DNA from: Selaginella moellendorffii
Taxonomy: Eukaryota; Streptophyta; Lycopodiopsida; Selaginellales; Selaginellaceae
Reading direction: 5' to 3'
Assembly: GCF_000143415.4 (NCBI RefSeq)
Contig: NW_003314324.1
Span: 825,767-889,766, forward strand
Length of the DNA stretch: 64,000 bases
Below, piece by piece: positions 23,149 through 34,942 of the stretch. Every line of letters begins with the position of its first letter. Position 1 is the stretch's first letter. The translations under genes were made by a program, and so were the position numbers. The notes beneath the pieces are model-generated. The model saw only the letters and a program-made list of their open reading frames with translations. It was not told the origin of the DNA and did not search any database.

Positions 23149-26046
23149 ATGCGGGCACTAGCGAGCGCCACATCGATTGGGCGCCGATCCATCTCCGCGG
23201 AGGAGCCAGCCACCGCCGCTGGCTATGTCGCTCTCATCCGCCAGGGCTGCCGCTCCAAATCCCTGGCGGACGCGCGGGAGCTCCAAGCGCAGATCCTCCG
23301 CGCCGGCCATGGATCCGACTCCAATCTCCAGCGCCTCCTCATCAAGCTCTATGGCGATTGCCGCAGCCCTAGCGAGGCAATCGCGGTGTTCTTCGCCATG
23401 CCCGCCCGCGATCCATACGCGTGGAACATGGTTCTCACGGCAAATGCCCAGAACGGGCATCTTGTGGAATCGATCGAGTTCTTCGAGAAGATTCCGGAGA
23501 GAGGAATTGTTTGCTGGACTGCACTGCTCCAGGGATTCGCGAGAGCGAAAGATTTGCAGCAGAGCACCGCGATATTCGCTGCAATGCCCGAGAGAAACGA
23601 TGTGACTTGGAACAGTCTCATTGTAGCAAATACCCAAGCCGGGGATTTGCAAGGAGCGAGGGATTCGTTCTCCAGGATGCCGTGCTGGGGGATCGTGACA
23701 TGGAACTGTATGATCAGCGCGCTCTCGCAGTATGGCGAGGTGGATCTCGCGAAAGAGATCTTCGACGCTATGCCGGAGCAAAGCATCGTCTCCTGGAACG
23801 CGATGATGAATGGGTTCGTCCAGAATGGATTCGTGGAGGAGGCGCGCGGGCTGTTTGGCCAGATCCCGGAGCGCGGGATCGTCTCGTGCACGAACGCGAT
23901 CCAGGCGTTCGCCAGCTGCGCGGATTCCAGCGGCCGGATCTTCGCGACGATGCGGCAGCGCAACGAGATCTCGTGGAACGCGATGATCCAGGCGTGTGGA
24001 ACCGCGGGGCGAGTGGACGACGCCACCAGGGTCTTCGATCTGATGCCGGCGAGGGATGTGATCTCCTGGACGGCGCTCTCCACCGCGCTGGTCAACAGTG
24101 GCGATCTGGAGGGGGCGCGGTGCTGCTTCGATCGAATGCCCAGTAGGGACGTGGTCACCTGGAACTCGCTCCTCACGGGATTCGCGAACAAGGCCATGGC
24201 TGGCGACGCCACCGATCTCTTCCAGAAGATGCCCTTCTGGGACTCCTTGTCATGGAACTCGATCGCGCAGGCTTTCGCCGAGAGTGGCGATCTCGCCACT
24301 GCCAAGGAGATCTTCGCCTGGATGCCCTCCACGAACATCTTCTCGTGGACGATCCTCCTAGCGGCGTGTGCGCAGGCTGGGAGCTTCGAGGATTCGAGGG
24401 CGCTCTTCGATGAGATGGAGCAGCGCAACGCTGTCGCGTGGAACGCGCTCATCACGTCCTATGCGCTGGGGCGCCAGTCCGAGCTCGCGGAGCAGTGCTT
24501 CGCGAAGATCCCCTACTGGACGATCGTTTCCTGGAATGCGATTCTACAGGCTTACGGGGAAACAGGGCGCACGGCCTCCGCGAGAGATCTCTTCGCCAAA
24601 ATGCCCAAAAGAGATCTTATCTCGTGGAACATCCTCCTCACAGCAACTGCCCAAGGTGGGGATTTTCTGTACGGTAGATCTGTTCTTGCGAAGATCCCGG
24701 AAGCAAGCGTCGTGTCGTACACTATTTTGATCACCGCATGCGCAGAGAAGGGTATGATTCTTCTAGCAGAAGATTTGTTCCTCCATACTCCTGAGAATGA
24801 CGTGGCGTCTTGGAACGCTTTGATATCAGCAAATGCCCGGCATGGGCAAATGCGTAATGCCATCGATCTCTTCAAGCGCATGGATCTCGAGGGCGCGAGG
24901 CCGGACGGGATCACATTCGTGGGGATCCTTAGCGCCTGCGCTGCCAGCGGCGATCTTGCTACTGGTAAGCTGATCCATCACAGCGCTCTCGAGGGATCAT
25001 CGCTAGACGATCCCGTGCTGGCCACCGCGCTCCTCGACATGTACAGCAAGGCCGGCGATCTGGGCGCGGCGATGGCGATCTTCGCGGCGATGGCGCAGAG
25101 GGACGTGACGGCCTGGAACGCGATCGTGGCGGCGTGCGCGCGCAACGGGCGATTCGACCGCGCGGAGCGCTTCTTCTGGGTAATGGCGGCCAGGGACGTG
25201 ATCTCATGGACGTCGATGATCGCGGCGTTGGCGCAGAGCGGGCAGATCGATCGCGCGCGCTTCGTCTTCGATGAGATGCCGGACAAGGATCTCGCGGCGT
25301 GGAACGCGATGGTCTCGGCCCACGCCCAGCACGGCGATCCAAGGTCCGCGCTCAAGCTCTTCCGGCTCATGGACCTCGAGGGCGTCCACCCGGACGAGAT
25401 CACATACGTTTGCGCGCTTGATTCGTGCTCCACCCTCGCGTCGCCCAGCACGGGAAAGATCATCCATGAGGATCTCTCCGCCGATGGGCTGGAATCCGCG
25501 AGCGTCGTCGTGACTACCGCGCTGCTCAGCATGTATGCCAAGTGCGGCCAGCTCCATCGCTCGCGATCTCTCTTCGATCGGATCGCCAATCCCAGTGGCG
25601 TCTCGTGGAACGCGATGATCTCAGCATATGCCCAGAATGGGCATCCAGTCGAGGCATTCGATCTGTTTGCTCTCATGATCCAAGATGGCGCGCGCGTGGA
25701 TCATATCACGTTCCAGTGCGTGCTGTTTGGATCCAGCCACGCTGGGTCGCTGGAGATGGCGATCAAATACCTCTCGTGGATGATGGGCGATTTTGATTGT
25801 GCTCCATTGCTGCCACACTTCATATGCGTGATTGATCTTCTCGGGCGATCTGGGCGGCTCCGGGATGCTGAGGAGCTGATCTACGCCATGCCCGTGGAGC
25901 CTGACGATGTGGCATGGATGACGCTGTTATCGGCGTGTAGCAGCCACAAGGATAGATCACGAGGAGGACGAGCTGGAACGTCGGTTCTCAAGCTAGATCC
26001 TTGTAACTCATCGCCATACGTTCTCCTCTCTAACAATTCAGTGTAG
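23149..26046 (+). CDS. Pentatricopeptide repeat protein, PLS class, intronless (965 aa)
   Basis: Single-exon PPR protein. After an N-terminal segment with Ser/Arg content that could be an organelle presequence (MRALASATSIGRRSISAEEP), it carries a long uninterrupted series of about 31-residue S-type motifs (...YAWNMVLTANAQNGHL..., ...VVTWNSLLTGFANKA...) to about residue 570. It then alternates longer L/P motifs (GARPDGITFVGILSACAASG, GVHPDEITYVCALDSC) with S motifs. It ends with an E1-like region (LLGRSGRLRDAEELIYAMPV) and a short tail ending LSNNSV, without a DYW domain. Likely an organellar RNA maturation factor. It resembles the PPR gene at 10352 in architecture but is not a close copy. Confidence 0.92.
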   Translation: MRALASATSIGRRSISAEEPATAAGYVALIRQGCRSKSLADARELQAQILRAGHGSDSNLQRLLIKLYGDCRSPSEAIAVFFAMPARDPYAWNMVLTANAQNGHLVESIEFFEKIPERGIVCWTALLQGFARAKDLQQSTAIFAAMPERNDVTWNSLIVANTQAGDLQGARDSFSRMPCWGIVTWNCMISALSQYGEVDLAKEIFDAMPEQSIVSWNAMMNGFVQNGFVEEARGLFGQIPERGIVSCTNAIQAFASCADSSGRIFATMRQRNEISWNAMIQACGTAGRVDDATRVFDLMPARDVISWTALSTALVNSGDLEGARCCFDRMPSRDVVTWNSLLTGFANKAMAGDATDLFQKMPFWDSLSWNSIAQAFAESGDLATAKEIFAWMPSTNIFSWTILLAACAQAGSFEDSRALFDEMEQRNAVAWNALITSYALGRQSELAEQCFAKIPYWTIVSWNAILQAYGETGRTASARDLFAKMPKRDLISWNILLTATAQGGDFLYGRSVLAKIPEASVVSYTILITACAEKGMILLAEDLFLHTPENDVASWNALISANARHGQMRNAIDLFKRMDLEGARPDGITFVGILSACAASGDLATGKLIHHSALEGSSLDDPVLATALLDMYSKAGDLGAAMAIFAAMAQRDVTAWNAIVAACARNGRFDRAERFFWVMAARDVISWTSMIAALAQSGQIDRARFVFDEMPDKDLAAWNAMVSAHAQHGDPRSALKLFRLMDLEGVHPDEITYVCALDSCSTLASPSTGKIIHEDLSADGLESASVVVTTALLSMYAKCGQLHRSRSLFDRIANPSGVSWNAMISAYAQNGHPVEAFDLFALMIQDGARVDHITFQCVLFGSSHAGSLEMAIKYLSWMMGDFDCAPLLPHFICVIDLLGRSGRLRDAEELIYAMPVEPDDVAWMTLLSACSSHKDRSRGGRAGTSVLKLDPCNSSPYVLLSNNSV

Positions 26047-28732
26047 AGTAAAGGAAATGCCAAGATAAATTCACATTGAGCTGATCAAACACTCATATGA
26101 AAGATCCTAAGGATAGTGAGAAACCAATTTGAGATATGTTTTACCTCCTCATTGGGCATGTTTATCTTTGTTCTTTGTTTGACTTGGGTTTGAGACCAAA
26201 CTTTATACCATGTAGACTTATATCCCAAGTTTATGTCCAGAAGAAGAAGTGTCATTAATTCAAAGGTCGAACCTTCAATTTTCTTGGGATATTTAGAAGG
26301 TATGAAAGAATATCGTTATTCTCTCAAGAGTTGGAAAGATGGGATGTGCTCTTTGATAAGAGTAGTTGTACTAGGATTGCACTGAAGTTCCTACTCCTAC
26401 TTTTGTGGAACTCCAAAGGGTAGACACACTTAACTCCTCAAAGTTCTATTGTTGCCTCTTGCTCCTGGTGGTGATAATGTGGTTCTTACTTTCTCTCCTA
26501 CTGGTGATTCAGCCCCTTCAGGTGGTCTCATATCGATAACAGGTATTGGCCCCGAGTAGGCTCTATTCACAGTTTAGGGTTTACATTCAAACAAAGAAAA
26601 GATTAGATCAAATGAAATGGGAAACTTGCCAAATGCATGATATACAGATGCACTATTTGTTACCTAGAGAATGAAGGAGGCTTTTATTTAGGATAAAGCT
26701 GAGACAATAACAATCTTGACTCAAAACATTAGCAAATCCAGAGAGCTAAAGGCTCAAAGCCTTTGTAATCTAACACTTCTATTCAGCATTGTAATTAACA
26801 AAATATTTAGCAACTTTGATAAAGAAAACTCTAATATACCTTCAATTTATCTGCTCTTAAAGCTGAAATTCTGTTGGACAATCAAGTTTGACAGAGTATG
26901 ACACTCAATAATCACACAGCTCCAATTCTCCAACAAGACCTACAACACATACCTTTTGGCCTTCAAAAGAATTCTCGTTAACAATAAGAACTCCAAATAA
27001 AGTTCTTTACACCCACAAAAGATATAAGAACTTCTTTACCTCTTTGAGAAGTGAAAGTAAAGACATGAGTAAAAAGGCATCACTTACATAACAAATTGCA
27101 AGAATAAACATGAGAAAGCTTTCTTAAAGATTTCGCTTTGTAAAAGCAAACACAAACATACTATGATTGCTCTGAATTTTATGTTACACAAATCTATAAG
27201 AAACTTAGCAAGAGCTTTTAGCTTTACTCTTCCTTTCACCTCTAGCTACTTGGGCCACACATCAAACTTTGTCATGATGTTCACTATCAAATCCAAATGA
27301 AATCACACTATCAATAACCTTGATGGTGATTAGGAAACTTCAAAACTTTCACTCACAGCTTTGTCATTAGCACCACTCTTATCTAGAATTTTGTTATGAA
27401 TCAATTCATTTGCCTAGCAAACTCCATCACCACCAACAAGATCTCTGACCTACCCACATTCCTACAGCAACGCCATAGTAGTGGTTGGCAAAGCCTTCCA
27501 CCACTAACACAAAGACTTCTTTTTTTAAGATTGTACACCTTATAAAAGGTAAAACTAAAGTAATTGTTTTTTCAATTTTCTTAAATGGTCAAGAGAATAC
27601 CAATATCCGTTCATAGGAAATCAAGAAAGCATATTTAGATAGTGCTAAAGTTAAAGTGATAATTTTAATCACAATAATAATCTTAAAACTAATCAATATG
27701 AACTTAATCAATATACTAAAACATCACCATCAAAATTGTTATGCCATCAATCCTTCTTTATTGAGCTTCCTCTAGTCTTTTATCTAGTGCAATATAACAC
27801 ATCATAAGTGCTCCCATCCTAGAGTATGGGTAATTGCTCTTGATTAGATGATGATTTGAGCCAGTGGAACTCTAGTAAAACACACATTGCTAAAGCTCAT
27901 TCTCCAATCTCTGAAAATACTTAAAGTTTAAGTTGAAAGGACTAATCTTTATTTAGAAAGCTAGAAGAAGACATATCATCTTCTTCCTCCATGAGAAACT
28001 ATCTAGGAAAATAAATAGTTTGCCCAAAATTAACAAGGAAGCAATCATCTTGTGGTGGAATTTCATTGAGAACTCCAAGTTTAAATTGCAATGCACAAAT
28101 ACCTGCAGGAATCAAGTTTCTTGCATCATCCAATAATAACGCAAGTTGTGTCTATCTCCCATTAGCGGCTAATATATCAATCCAACTTTTACTAAAACCA
28201 AGTAATTGAGACAATCCTAGGCCTCAAATCTCATAACCAGTAGAGGTTTACCTTAGTGTTTTACTAGAAATTATGTAGCATATACTGGCCAATTAGCAAA
28301 ATTGTCATAAAATTAGAATAGTATCAAAATAACAATTGTTGTTAATATGATCTAAAGAAAAATTAAGGAAGTAACTATAAATATGTATTTCTTTATAGAA
28401 AATTATCAAATCCTAGAAGCCAGAGTCTATATAGTTACAAAATCCAATTACAAACATATGATTAAAATATTATAAAACCAATTACTTCCTACAATACTAC
28501 AATACACTTGTCTAGCATATTTTATCTCTCTCTTCTTAAGCTAATTGAAAAATGGGCAATTGCTAAATGAGAGAGTCCTTAGTGGCTACTTTACCCCTAT
28601 ACATCCTTCTTCAAATGTCCTTATTAACCATTAACTAACAACCCTTATTGAACCAAAAGGAACCACCTTTTAAAGATGTTAATGTCCTCATTAATTATTA
28701 ACTAATTGAAGACCCCTTTAAAGATGTCCTTA
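26047..28732. other. AT-rich, gene-poor region with decayed coding traces
   Basis: Base composition shifts sharply to AT-rich after the PPR stop. There is no intact gene. On the minus strand about 27985-28215, a stretch reads like protein with few stops (LLDDARNLIPAGICALQFKL, then NEIPPQDDCFLVNFGQTIYF), suggesting a dead transposon or host gene that I cannot name. One copy of a dispersed AT-rich repeat lies at about 28532-28610. Confidence 0.4.
28532..28610 (+). repeat. Dispersed AT-rich repeat, copy 1 (short)
   Basis: Shares the core 'taagc.aattg.aaaa...gagagtccttagtggctactttacccctat' with copies near 29.9, 58.2 and 58.6 kb. Same orientation as the others; diverged. Confidence 0.55.
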
Positions 28733-28935
28733 TTTCTTTATGACCTAATCAGCATTTTAATCTTGATCAAGATCTAGGAGTTTAGGAGGCTCCCCCAACC
28801 CTCAAATCACATGTCCTTGGTTTCCATGGTTTTTGGAAAAATCAAGATGATCTTTTGCTTGCTAATAGGTGCACAACTGTTTTCAGGTTGCTTTAGAACA
28901 CACACACATAAACCCATCATCCACGGGGAGGATCA
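28733..28935 (+). repeat. Left arm of a 6-kb-spaced inverted repeat
   Basis: Matches the reverse complement of 34733-34942 with small indels. Shared landmarks are TTTCTTTATGACCTAATCA, GGTTTCCATGGTTTTTGGAA, GATCTTTTGCTTGCTAATAG and CATAAACCCATCATCCA. Probably two copies of one transposon in opposite orientation. Confidence 0.8.
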
Positions 28936-31149
28936 CAACATCTTTGTTTGTTATTGGACAAAGCATGGTAAGACACAAATATGACAAGTGCCTACTCTTG
29001 TATATGGGTCTGTGTTTGTGTAGTGAGAGTGGCAGCCAGAGATCTTGCAATTTCAAAACGTCAATCCAGATGGAGTGTGTTAGGTAAACGAATTGGTTTG
29101 TGAGGTAAGATCTCCCCATTCTTGATGTGATGAAAGAGTTCGCATAGATTGGGTTATGTTAGCAACTCCTTCAGCTGCAAAGGTTCTGAGATATTCTTTT
29201 TTACTGCAAGTGGGTTGCAATAGCTGTTCATCCATCTAGGGTATGATCAATTAGTAGTGGTGCTACCTCTCAGGCTTTTATCCTAAAACATATGAATCCT
29301 TGGAATGGGGAGCTGAGGTAGGGTGTGATTTGCTGAAACCCCAAAATTACATATGGAGCAGGATGATAAATGTGAAAATGGATCTAGGGCAGCTAATAAT
29401 GAAGAGCTTCGAAAAAGCTCCTTGTAATTCTTTTTCTTAGTCTAAGCCTTGGGAAGCTGGGAAAGAAGATTATGTACAACCTTTCACAACTAGACTCTAA
29501 ACTCTTATGTAAGTCTTAAGCTCTCTTTTTTCAAGTGTTTAAAGAATGTACACTATCATTATTAAACTATGTCCCAAAGAACTTTTGTTCTCTAGCTTGA
29601 AAGCCTCTTAACAGTTATTATCTAGAGTGAGCTATGAACCTAGAGAAATCATATAGAGTACTATATTTTATTATGTGTTTGCTCTGAATACATATCTAGT
29701 TGTGTAATTAGTAAAGTGGTGTAAACAGTAAATAAGTAAACACTGAACTTTGCTATTATCCTAGCTAGAATTGGTCATAAACCAAGTTCTTTCTTCTTTC
29801 GGACATAATTTGGCTGAGTTAAGTAAGAATTTCTTTAATTTTAAATTAAATTTAATTTATGATAATACACATTTATAGCACACCTTCCCTTAAGCCAATT
29901 GGAAAAGGCTTAAGGGCTTGATGAGAGAGCCCTTAGTGGCTATTTTATCCCTATTTATCCCCCAAGGTTCCAAGGATCTATGGTGACAGTATATCCAAAT
30001 CTCATCTCATGATCAAATGTGCTACAACATTTGATTAATAATTTTACTAAGTGTTGGTATAATTGATTGTTAAACAATTTCATCATATTGTCCTAGAATT
30101 TTTTGGTAGCCTAACAATCTATAATCATAAGAAGGAGTTGCCAAACTTTTTGGACCATCAAATCTAGTCAATGGCATTTGTCTTATGGGGGTAACTATCA
30201 AAGGGTTATTTTTTAACCATGTCTTAATGAATAATACTGTAGAGGGAGGTTGTCAATTGCTTGGGCAAGAGAAGGTGTTATGACATATGTTATAAGCATG
30301 TATTGATTGCCATTGACACTTAACTTTTTGGATTGTTCAATCTAGCCAATAAGGGTTATTACAATTGCAATCAAGTAATTACCTCTTTTTTAGTTGAAAG
30401 TGTGCTTCAAGAAAATGGCATGGGTTCAATTCTTATTAATTAGTGGCTAATTAAAATATAATATACTCTTGAGTAAGGTATATTAAAAATTAAAATCATA
30501 TATATTAGGCATCCATGAGTGTCTTATATAGAAGAAGGTATCTATTGTGGGACTATAAGATTAGTTGATTTAATACAAAAATAAAGGTGCTAATTCCCCT
30601 TTGCAAATAGGGGTTGTGAGTAAGGCTTTTTCTACTTGTACTTGCATTCTCACCTTTGCTTGCAAAACAGTGACAAATAAATAGAGACAAGAACGTAAAA
30701 AAAAAAGAGAAGAGAAAATAGAAAAGAATAAAATGTAACTCAACCTCAAACCCCAAAGGCATAAGTAAGGATAAGTATATGTCACTCTCTCAACTCTACT
30801 TTGCACTAACAGTCATAGGTAGGAGAAAAAATGATTAATTCAATGTAAATGTATATAATAGTGAGTGGGGGTTATTTTTCAACACATATAAGTGTTACTT
30901 AAATACTATATGATTTTATAACCGTTCCTAATTGATTTTTGCCTAGGTTGGGTCTTTCTTCTTTGGATACTTAAATTTATATATAACTCCATTTCACCTA
31001 AGTTTCCTTCTTCTACTTTACCTGGGAAGATATACAAGATAAAACATTTACATCTTCATCACTCCTTCACAACAAAGTTACTACCTATTTTCAAGTAGTC
31101 AAATTCTCCAAATCCTATTCTAGGTTGTTGAGCTTGGTCTTCATACTGA
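28936..31149. other. AT-rich transposon-derived spacer
   Basis: No gene supported. Contains one long copy of the dispersed AT-rich repeat (29882-30025). Short open frames on both strands have no recognisable motif. Confidence 0.4.
29882..30025 (+). repeat. Dispersed AT-rich repeat, copy 2
   Basis: Clearest copy: ttaagccaattggaaaagg, then gagagcccttagtggctatt, ttatccctatttatccccca, and catctcatgatcaaatgtgc. The same order of landmarks is found at about 58238-58355 and 58588-58730. Confidence 0.6.
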
Positions 31150-31570
31150 CAAACTCAACATTTTTGCGTAGGTCGTCGAGTTCTTGACACATGATCTAGT
31201 TCTCTTGGTCGAGCATAGTGATATGCTAGTCTTGGCAGCTGATGTGCTTTGCATTGGTGGTTATGGAAGTAGGGATTGTGCTCTTGAGCTCTTAGATTAT
31301 GTGGTGCTGATGATTTTGCTTGCCTATAACTCCATCCATTTTCTTGGTGATTGTTTTGAGGTAGCTCAAGACTTACGCGTGGTACTTCATAGTTTCCTCA
31401 TCTTCTACCGGTTATATCAGCTTGTCAACTAGCTGCTTACTTCCCTTTATGTGTTAAGTGAGCTCCTCCATAAAGTTTTGGACTATTGGCTCGCTAGGCT
31501 GACTTGCAAATTTGTGCACGAAGGCATGGCTAACCCTCACTTTATAATGCTGCTATGACGTCTGCTACTG
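31130..31570 (-). pseudogene. Decayed coding remnant, possibly transposon gag-like
   Basis: Read on the minus strand this gives protein-like pieces broken by stops: EPIVQNFMEELT, HIKGSKQLVDKLI, PVEDEETMKYHA, then LDQENQIMCQELDDLRKNVE, which is coiled-coil like. Helical, charged sequence in a transposon-rich setting suggests a dead gag or other element protein. I do not recognise the family. Confidence 0.3.
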
Positions 31571-32580
31571 CTGTGGCTACCTCATCTTGCTAGACTTATC
31601 AGCCGAGGGAGTGTTACTATCAGATGCATAGGTGGACTAAAGAAAATTTAACCCATACTCCTTTGATTCACCTAAACTGTCACGAATGTGACTTCGGGTA
31701 TCAAAAGTTACTTGTCGGCTAGTCCTTTTGGATATTTTTTCCTTACTGCCACGACGGTAGGAGGTCGGTATTGCTGGACCCGTTATCAGTTCCCACTTGA
31801 GCTAGTTGAGAAACTAGTCATTGACTGTGCACTTAAATCGGATAAACATAAGGTAGGAACTCCTATGTGTTTCTTGTTGAGCATACTCGGCCTGGCTTAA
31901 GAAACTCCTGTCATTTGCTTGCACTTATTAGTATTAAGAACCCCCGCGATATTGAGCTTGGTCCCTCAATATCGCTAGATGATAGCTTACCATGTCTGCC
32001 AAACACTCTCGCTATCATGCCCTTTGTGTTAGTCTCATTTCGGTCCCAAATGCTATTTATGGAAAGTGTCCAGATTTGCTCATTTGGCATACCTATGGAA
32101 TGTAAAGATTGCCCTGAACACAATGGTGTTCATCCCATGTCCAAATTTGCAATCTAGCACCATTCTATATTTAGTAAGTTTCAAGTTTGTCCCAGAGACT
32201 AACTCTTGGTACTAAGGGAGGCTTGGGGTGAAAGCCCAAAGCGTGTGAGGCATAGTCTAGCTCCCGCTTGCGTGTCTGTTTTTGTTTTACGTCCAGCTTG
32301 GGTCTAAGCCCAAGTTCCATTCCATGCTAGCTAGTGGAGTACCCATGTGTGAGACATAAAATCCCTAGGCCCCAAAGTGGAGCCGGAAAGGGTGCCACGT
32401 GGTAGTGGCCGAAGTGAAAACCAAACGAGCGTAACACGTTTGGACTAAAAGCTCCGACTTGGAAGGTCGAGAGCGGGAGTGGAACTCCCAACAAAGTGCT
32501 CGAGGAGTGAGCATGAGGCAACCAATAAGAAAGGCTCCAAAAAAGGACCCAAAAAGGACCAACACATGACACGTGGAAGT
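31571..32580. other. Intergenic, transposon-like flank with hairpin
   Basis: No gene supported. Contains a perfect 11-bp hairpin at 31946-31975. The phrase gtgaaagcccaaagcg occurs here near 32231 and again near 32947, bracketing the minisatellite. Confidence 0.35.
31946..31975. repeat. Perfect hairpin, 11-bp stem
   Basis: GCGATATTGAG and its exact reverse complement CTCAATATCGC are separated by an 8-base loop (cttggtcc). No poly-T follows, so not an obvious terminator. Confidence 0.6.
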
Positions 32581-32581
32581 G

Positions 32582-32932
32582 TCCAAGATGGACCTGAGAT
32601 GGAGTCCGAGATGGAGTCTGAGATGGACCCAAGTTGGAGTCCGAGATGGACCCGAAGTGGAGTCCAAGATGGAGTCTGAGATGGAGCCCGAGATGGAGTC
32701 CGAGATGGAGTCCGAGATGGACCCGAGTTAGAGTCCGAGATGGACCCAAAGTGGAGTCCGAGATGGACCCGAGATGGAGTCTAAGATGGACTCGAGATGG
32801 AGTCTGAGATGGAGTCCAAGATGGACCCGAGATGGAGTTTGAGACCTAGACCGAGACCGAGACCAAGTCCGAGTCTGAAACCGGGACCGAGACCGAGTCT
32901 GAGACCGAGTCCGAGTCCGAGTCCGAATACTA
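32582..32932 (+). repeat. Purine-rich minisatellite, GAGATGGAGTCC-type
   Basis: Tandem 12-bp units (GAGATGGAGTCC / GAGATGGACCCG) run for about 250 bp, then degrade to 6-bp GAGTCC/GAGACC units. The plus strand is strongly purine-biased. Because the unit is a multiple of three, all frames stay open and give artefact peptides such as LGLHLRLHLG; these are not counted as genes. Confidence 0.9.
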
Positions 32933-33035
32933 ATACAGGCAGTTGGGTGAAAGCCCAAAGCGATTGTCCCCCGGGGGGGCTGCGGGGGGTTCCAAAAGTA
33001 TAGTAGGGAGAGTGTGGGGGTTGGAGCCCAGTGGA

Positions 33036-33135
33036 GCCAGTTTGGCCAGGAAAGGCCAGTTTGGCCCAGGAAAGGCCAGTTTGGCCAGGAAAGGCCAGTT
33101 TGGCCCAGGAAAGGCCAGTTTGGCCCAGGAAGGCC
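33036..33135 (+). repeat. Minisatellite of about 19-20 bp
   Basis: About five tandem units of GGCCAGTTTGGCC(C)AGGAAA, alternating between two- and three-C variants. Each unit contains the short palindrome GGCCAGTTTGGCC. Confidence 0.9.
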
Positions 33136-34732
33136 ATACCCAGTGTTGGGTGATGAACTGACCACTGGGAAATCCAAGACTAGAGTGAATACGGACCGAC
33201 AAGTGGGGTAGTTTCGTGAAGTGTTCAAGAGTCGGCTCTAGTTCCCCCAGGAGGTTGACTGGCCGATGCTCCCAGTCCAAATGTGGGTGGCATTACCTAC
33301 TTGGATACCAGGCATGGCTCAACAAAACCTCGCTCTAAGCCCATGGCTAGAGCACCCAAAGGCGGAAGGCGGGGAGAGTACCCAGGAGGCCTGCATAAGG
33401 TCACGGTGTTCCAAAATGCTGTCCTAAAGTCCCAGGCTATGGAAAGGAAGAGCAGTGATCCTTGGGTGTGGTGACCAATGACACGGTCATATGGTGAGGA
33501 AGTCCCAGAGGACAGTGGGACTTGGTGGTCGGGCCTGTGGGCCTTGATCCAGTGGCAGTGTTGGTGAACATGGCGATGGACAGAAAAGGATCTTGGTGGG
33601 GACTGTTAAAGGGATATTGGGGAAGGCTGTTCCCCATACTTGCAGGCATCTTAAGGATGCTAAGGAGTGGACCTAGGATGGTCATTCATGGACAGATGGC
33701 CCAGTCTTTGAGAGATGGGACGGTGATGCAGGTGGTGTTGGACCACCTGTGTGACCAAGGGTAATGGGCATGGCCTTAGCGTAACGGGCCAGTATGTTGG
33801 TGGTACCTTGGGGTGTCGGTCATGAGATCGGACACATGGAGCACTTGGACCAAGTGCAAAAGTTGAGTGGCGGGGATGCCATTCTCAGGGCTAACAAGCC
33901 TGAGTCTGAAATAGGACTTATGGAGGTTGTGAGTGAGACTCCTCCAAGTGGTCGGAGGTGTGGTTAAGTGACTAAAGTAGAATGGAAAAATTAGTTGCTT
34001 ACACCATTTCCTTGCGTTAGGCCACCGGTATGCTGAAATAGCACCAAACTCCGTTTGGCTCTGTTTTGCATGCTGGTCCTGGCATTAGGATGCTGATTGC
34101 TCTAGGACTGTTCCAAGTCGCTCCGAGCTCCTGTCCCTTCGCTCCTTGGGCTGTATACTCGGGAGTTGCTCTGTGGTCTAGTTCCATCACTCCTTGGCTC
34201 CAAGCTTGGGGGTTTGGCACCGTTCCTTTGTTCAGTGGCCCAAGGCCCTAAACTTCGGGTTCCACACCACTGTCCTTTGGACACGTGGCACAAAGAGGGT
34301 TTAGGTTCCGCTTTGTGGTATTATCCTATAGTAAATCACCATAGGATAAAGGGTAAAAACCATGTGCGCTACATAGACTCTCTTTGTAGCCTCGTCCTCT
34401 TTGTGCTATTGAATTTTTTGGTTGTGATCTTCTTAGCCTAAACTCACCTCATTGGCTGTATTGATAGCCAATGGTTTTGCAATATCTATGCTGCATTGTG
34501 TGTTGGACCTTGTGGCCTAAGTTTTGGAATTTTTTTCAGGTCTTTAGCATCCATCATTCACCTAGTGTTGTCCATTTGTGTACTTGTCACTTCTTCGATG
34601 CTCGGAGAGATTTGTATAAGTATCGAATTTGTTTCTATAGACATAGATGAGTCGCGACTTTGTTCCTGATCTGGGTGTGGTGCTTTATCACCATACTTGT
34701 TGCATCCAGCTTTTCCGTGGCATACTCGACCA
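33136..34732. other. Gene-free region between minisatellite and inverted-repeat arm
   Basis: Higher GC than the flanks up to about 34330, then AT-rich. Several short frames but no family motif. A small hairpin (TATCCTAT...ATAGGATA) lies near 34321-34347. Probably non-autonomous transposon or satellite-like DNA. Confidence 0.35.
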
Positions 34733-34942
34733 TCCTCCCCATGGATGATGGGTTTATGTGTGTGTATTTTGAAGCAACCATAACAACTTGAAAACAATTA
34801 TGCACCTATTAGCAAGCAAAAGATCATCCTGATTTTTCCAAAAACCATGGAAACCAAGGCTGGTCCAAACATGTGATTCCTACCTAGATCTTGAACAACA
34901 ACTCTTACAAGATTGAAATGTTGATTAGGTCATAAAGAAACA
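34733..34942 (-). repeat. Right arm of the 6-kb-spaced inverted repeat
   Basis: Reverse-complement match to 28733-28935 (see that entry). Confidence 0.8.

Noticed and set aside
23349-24455. 368-residue antisense open frame opposite the PPR gene
   Set aside because: Arises from the repeated codon pattern of PPR motifs; the sense frame has clear domains.
32327-33280. Repetitive peptides such as LGLHLRLHLG and GQTGLSWPNW
   Set aside because: Translation artefacts of minisatellites whose unit length keeps frames open.
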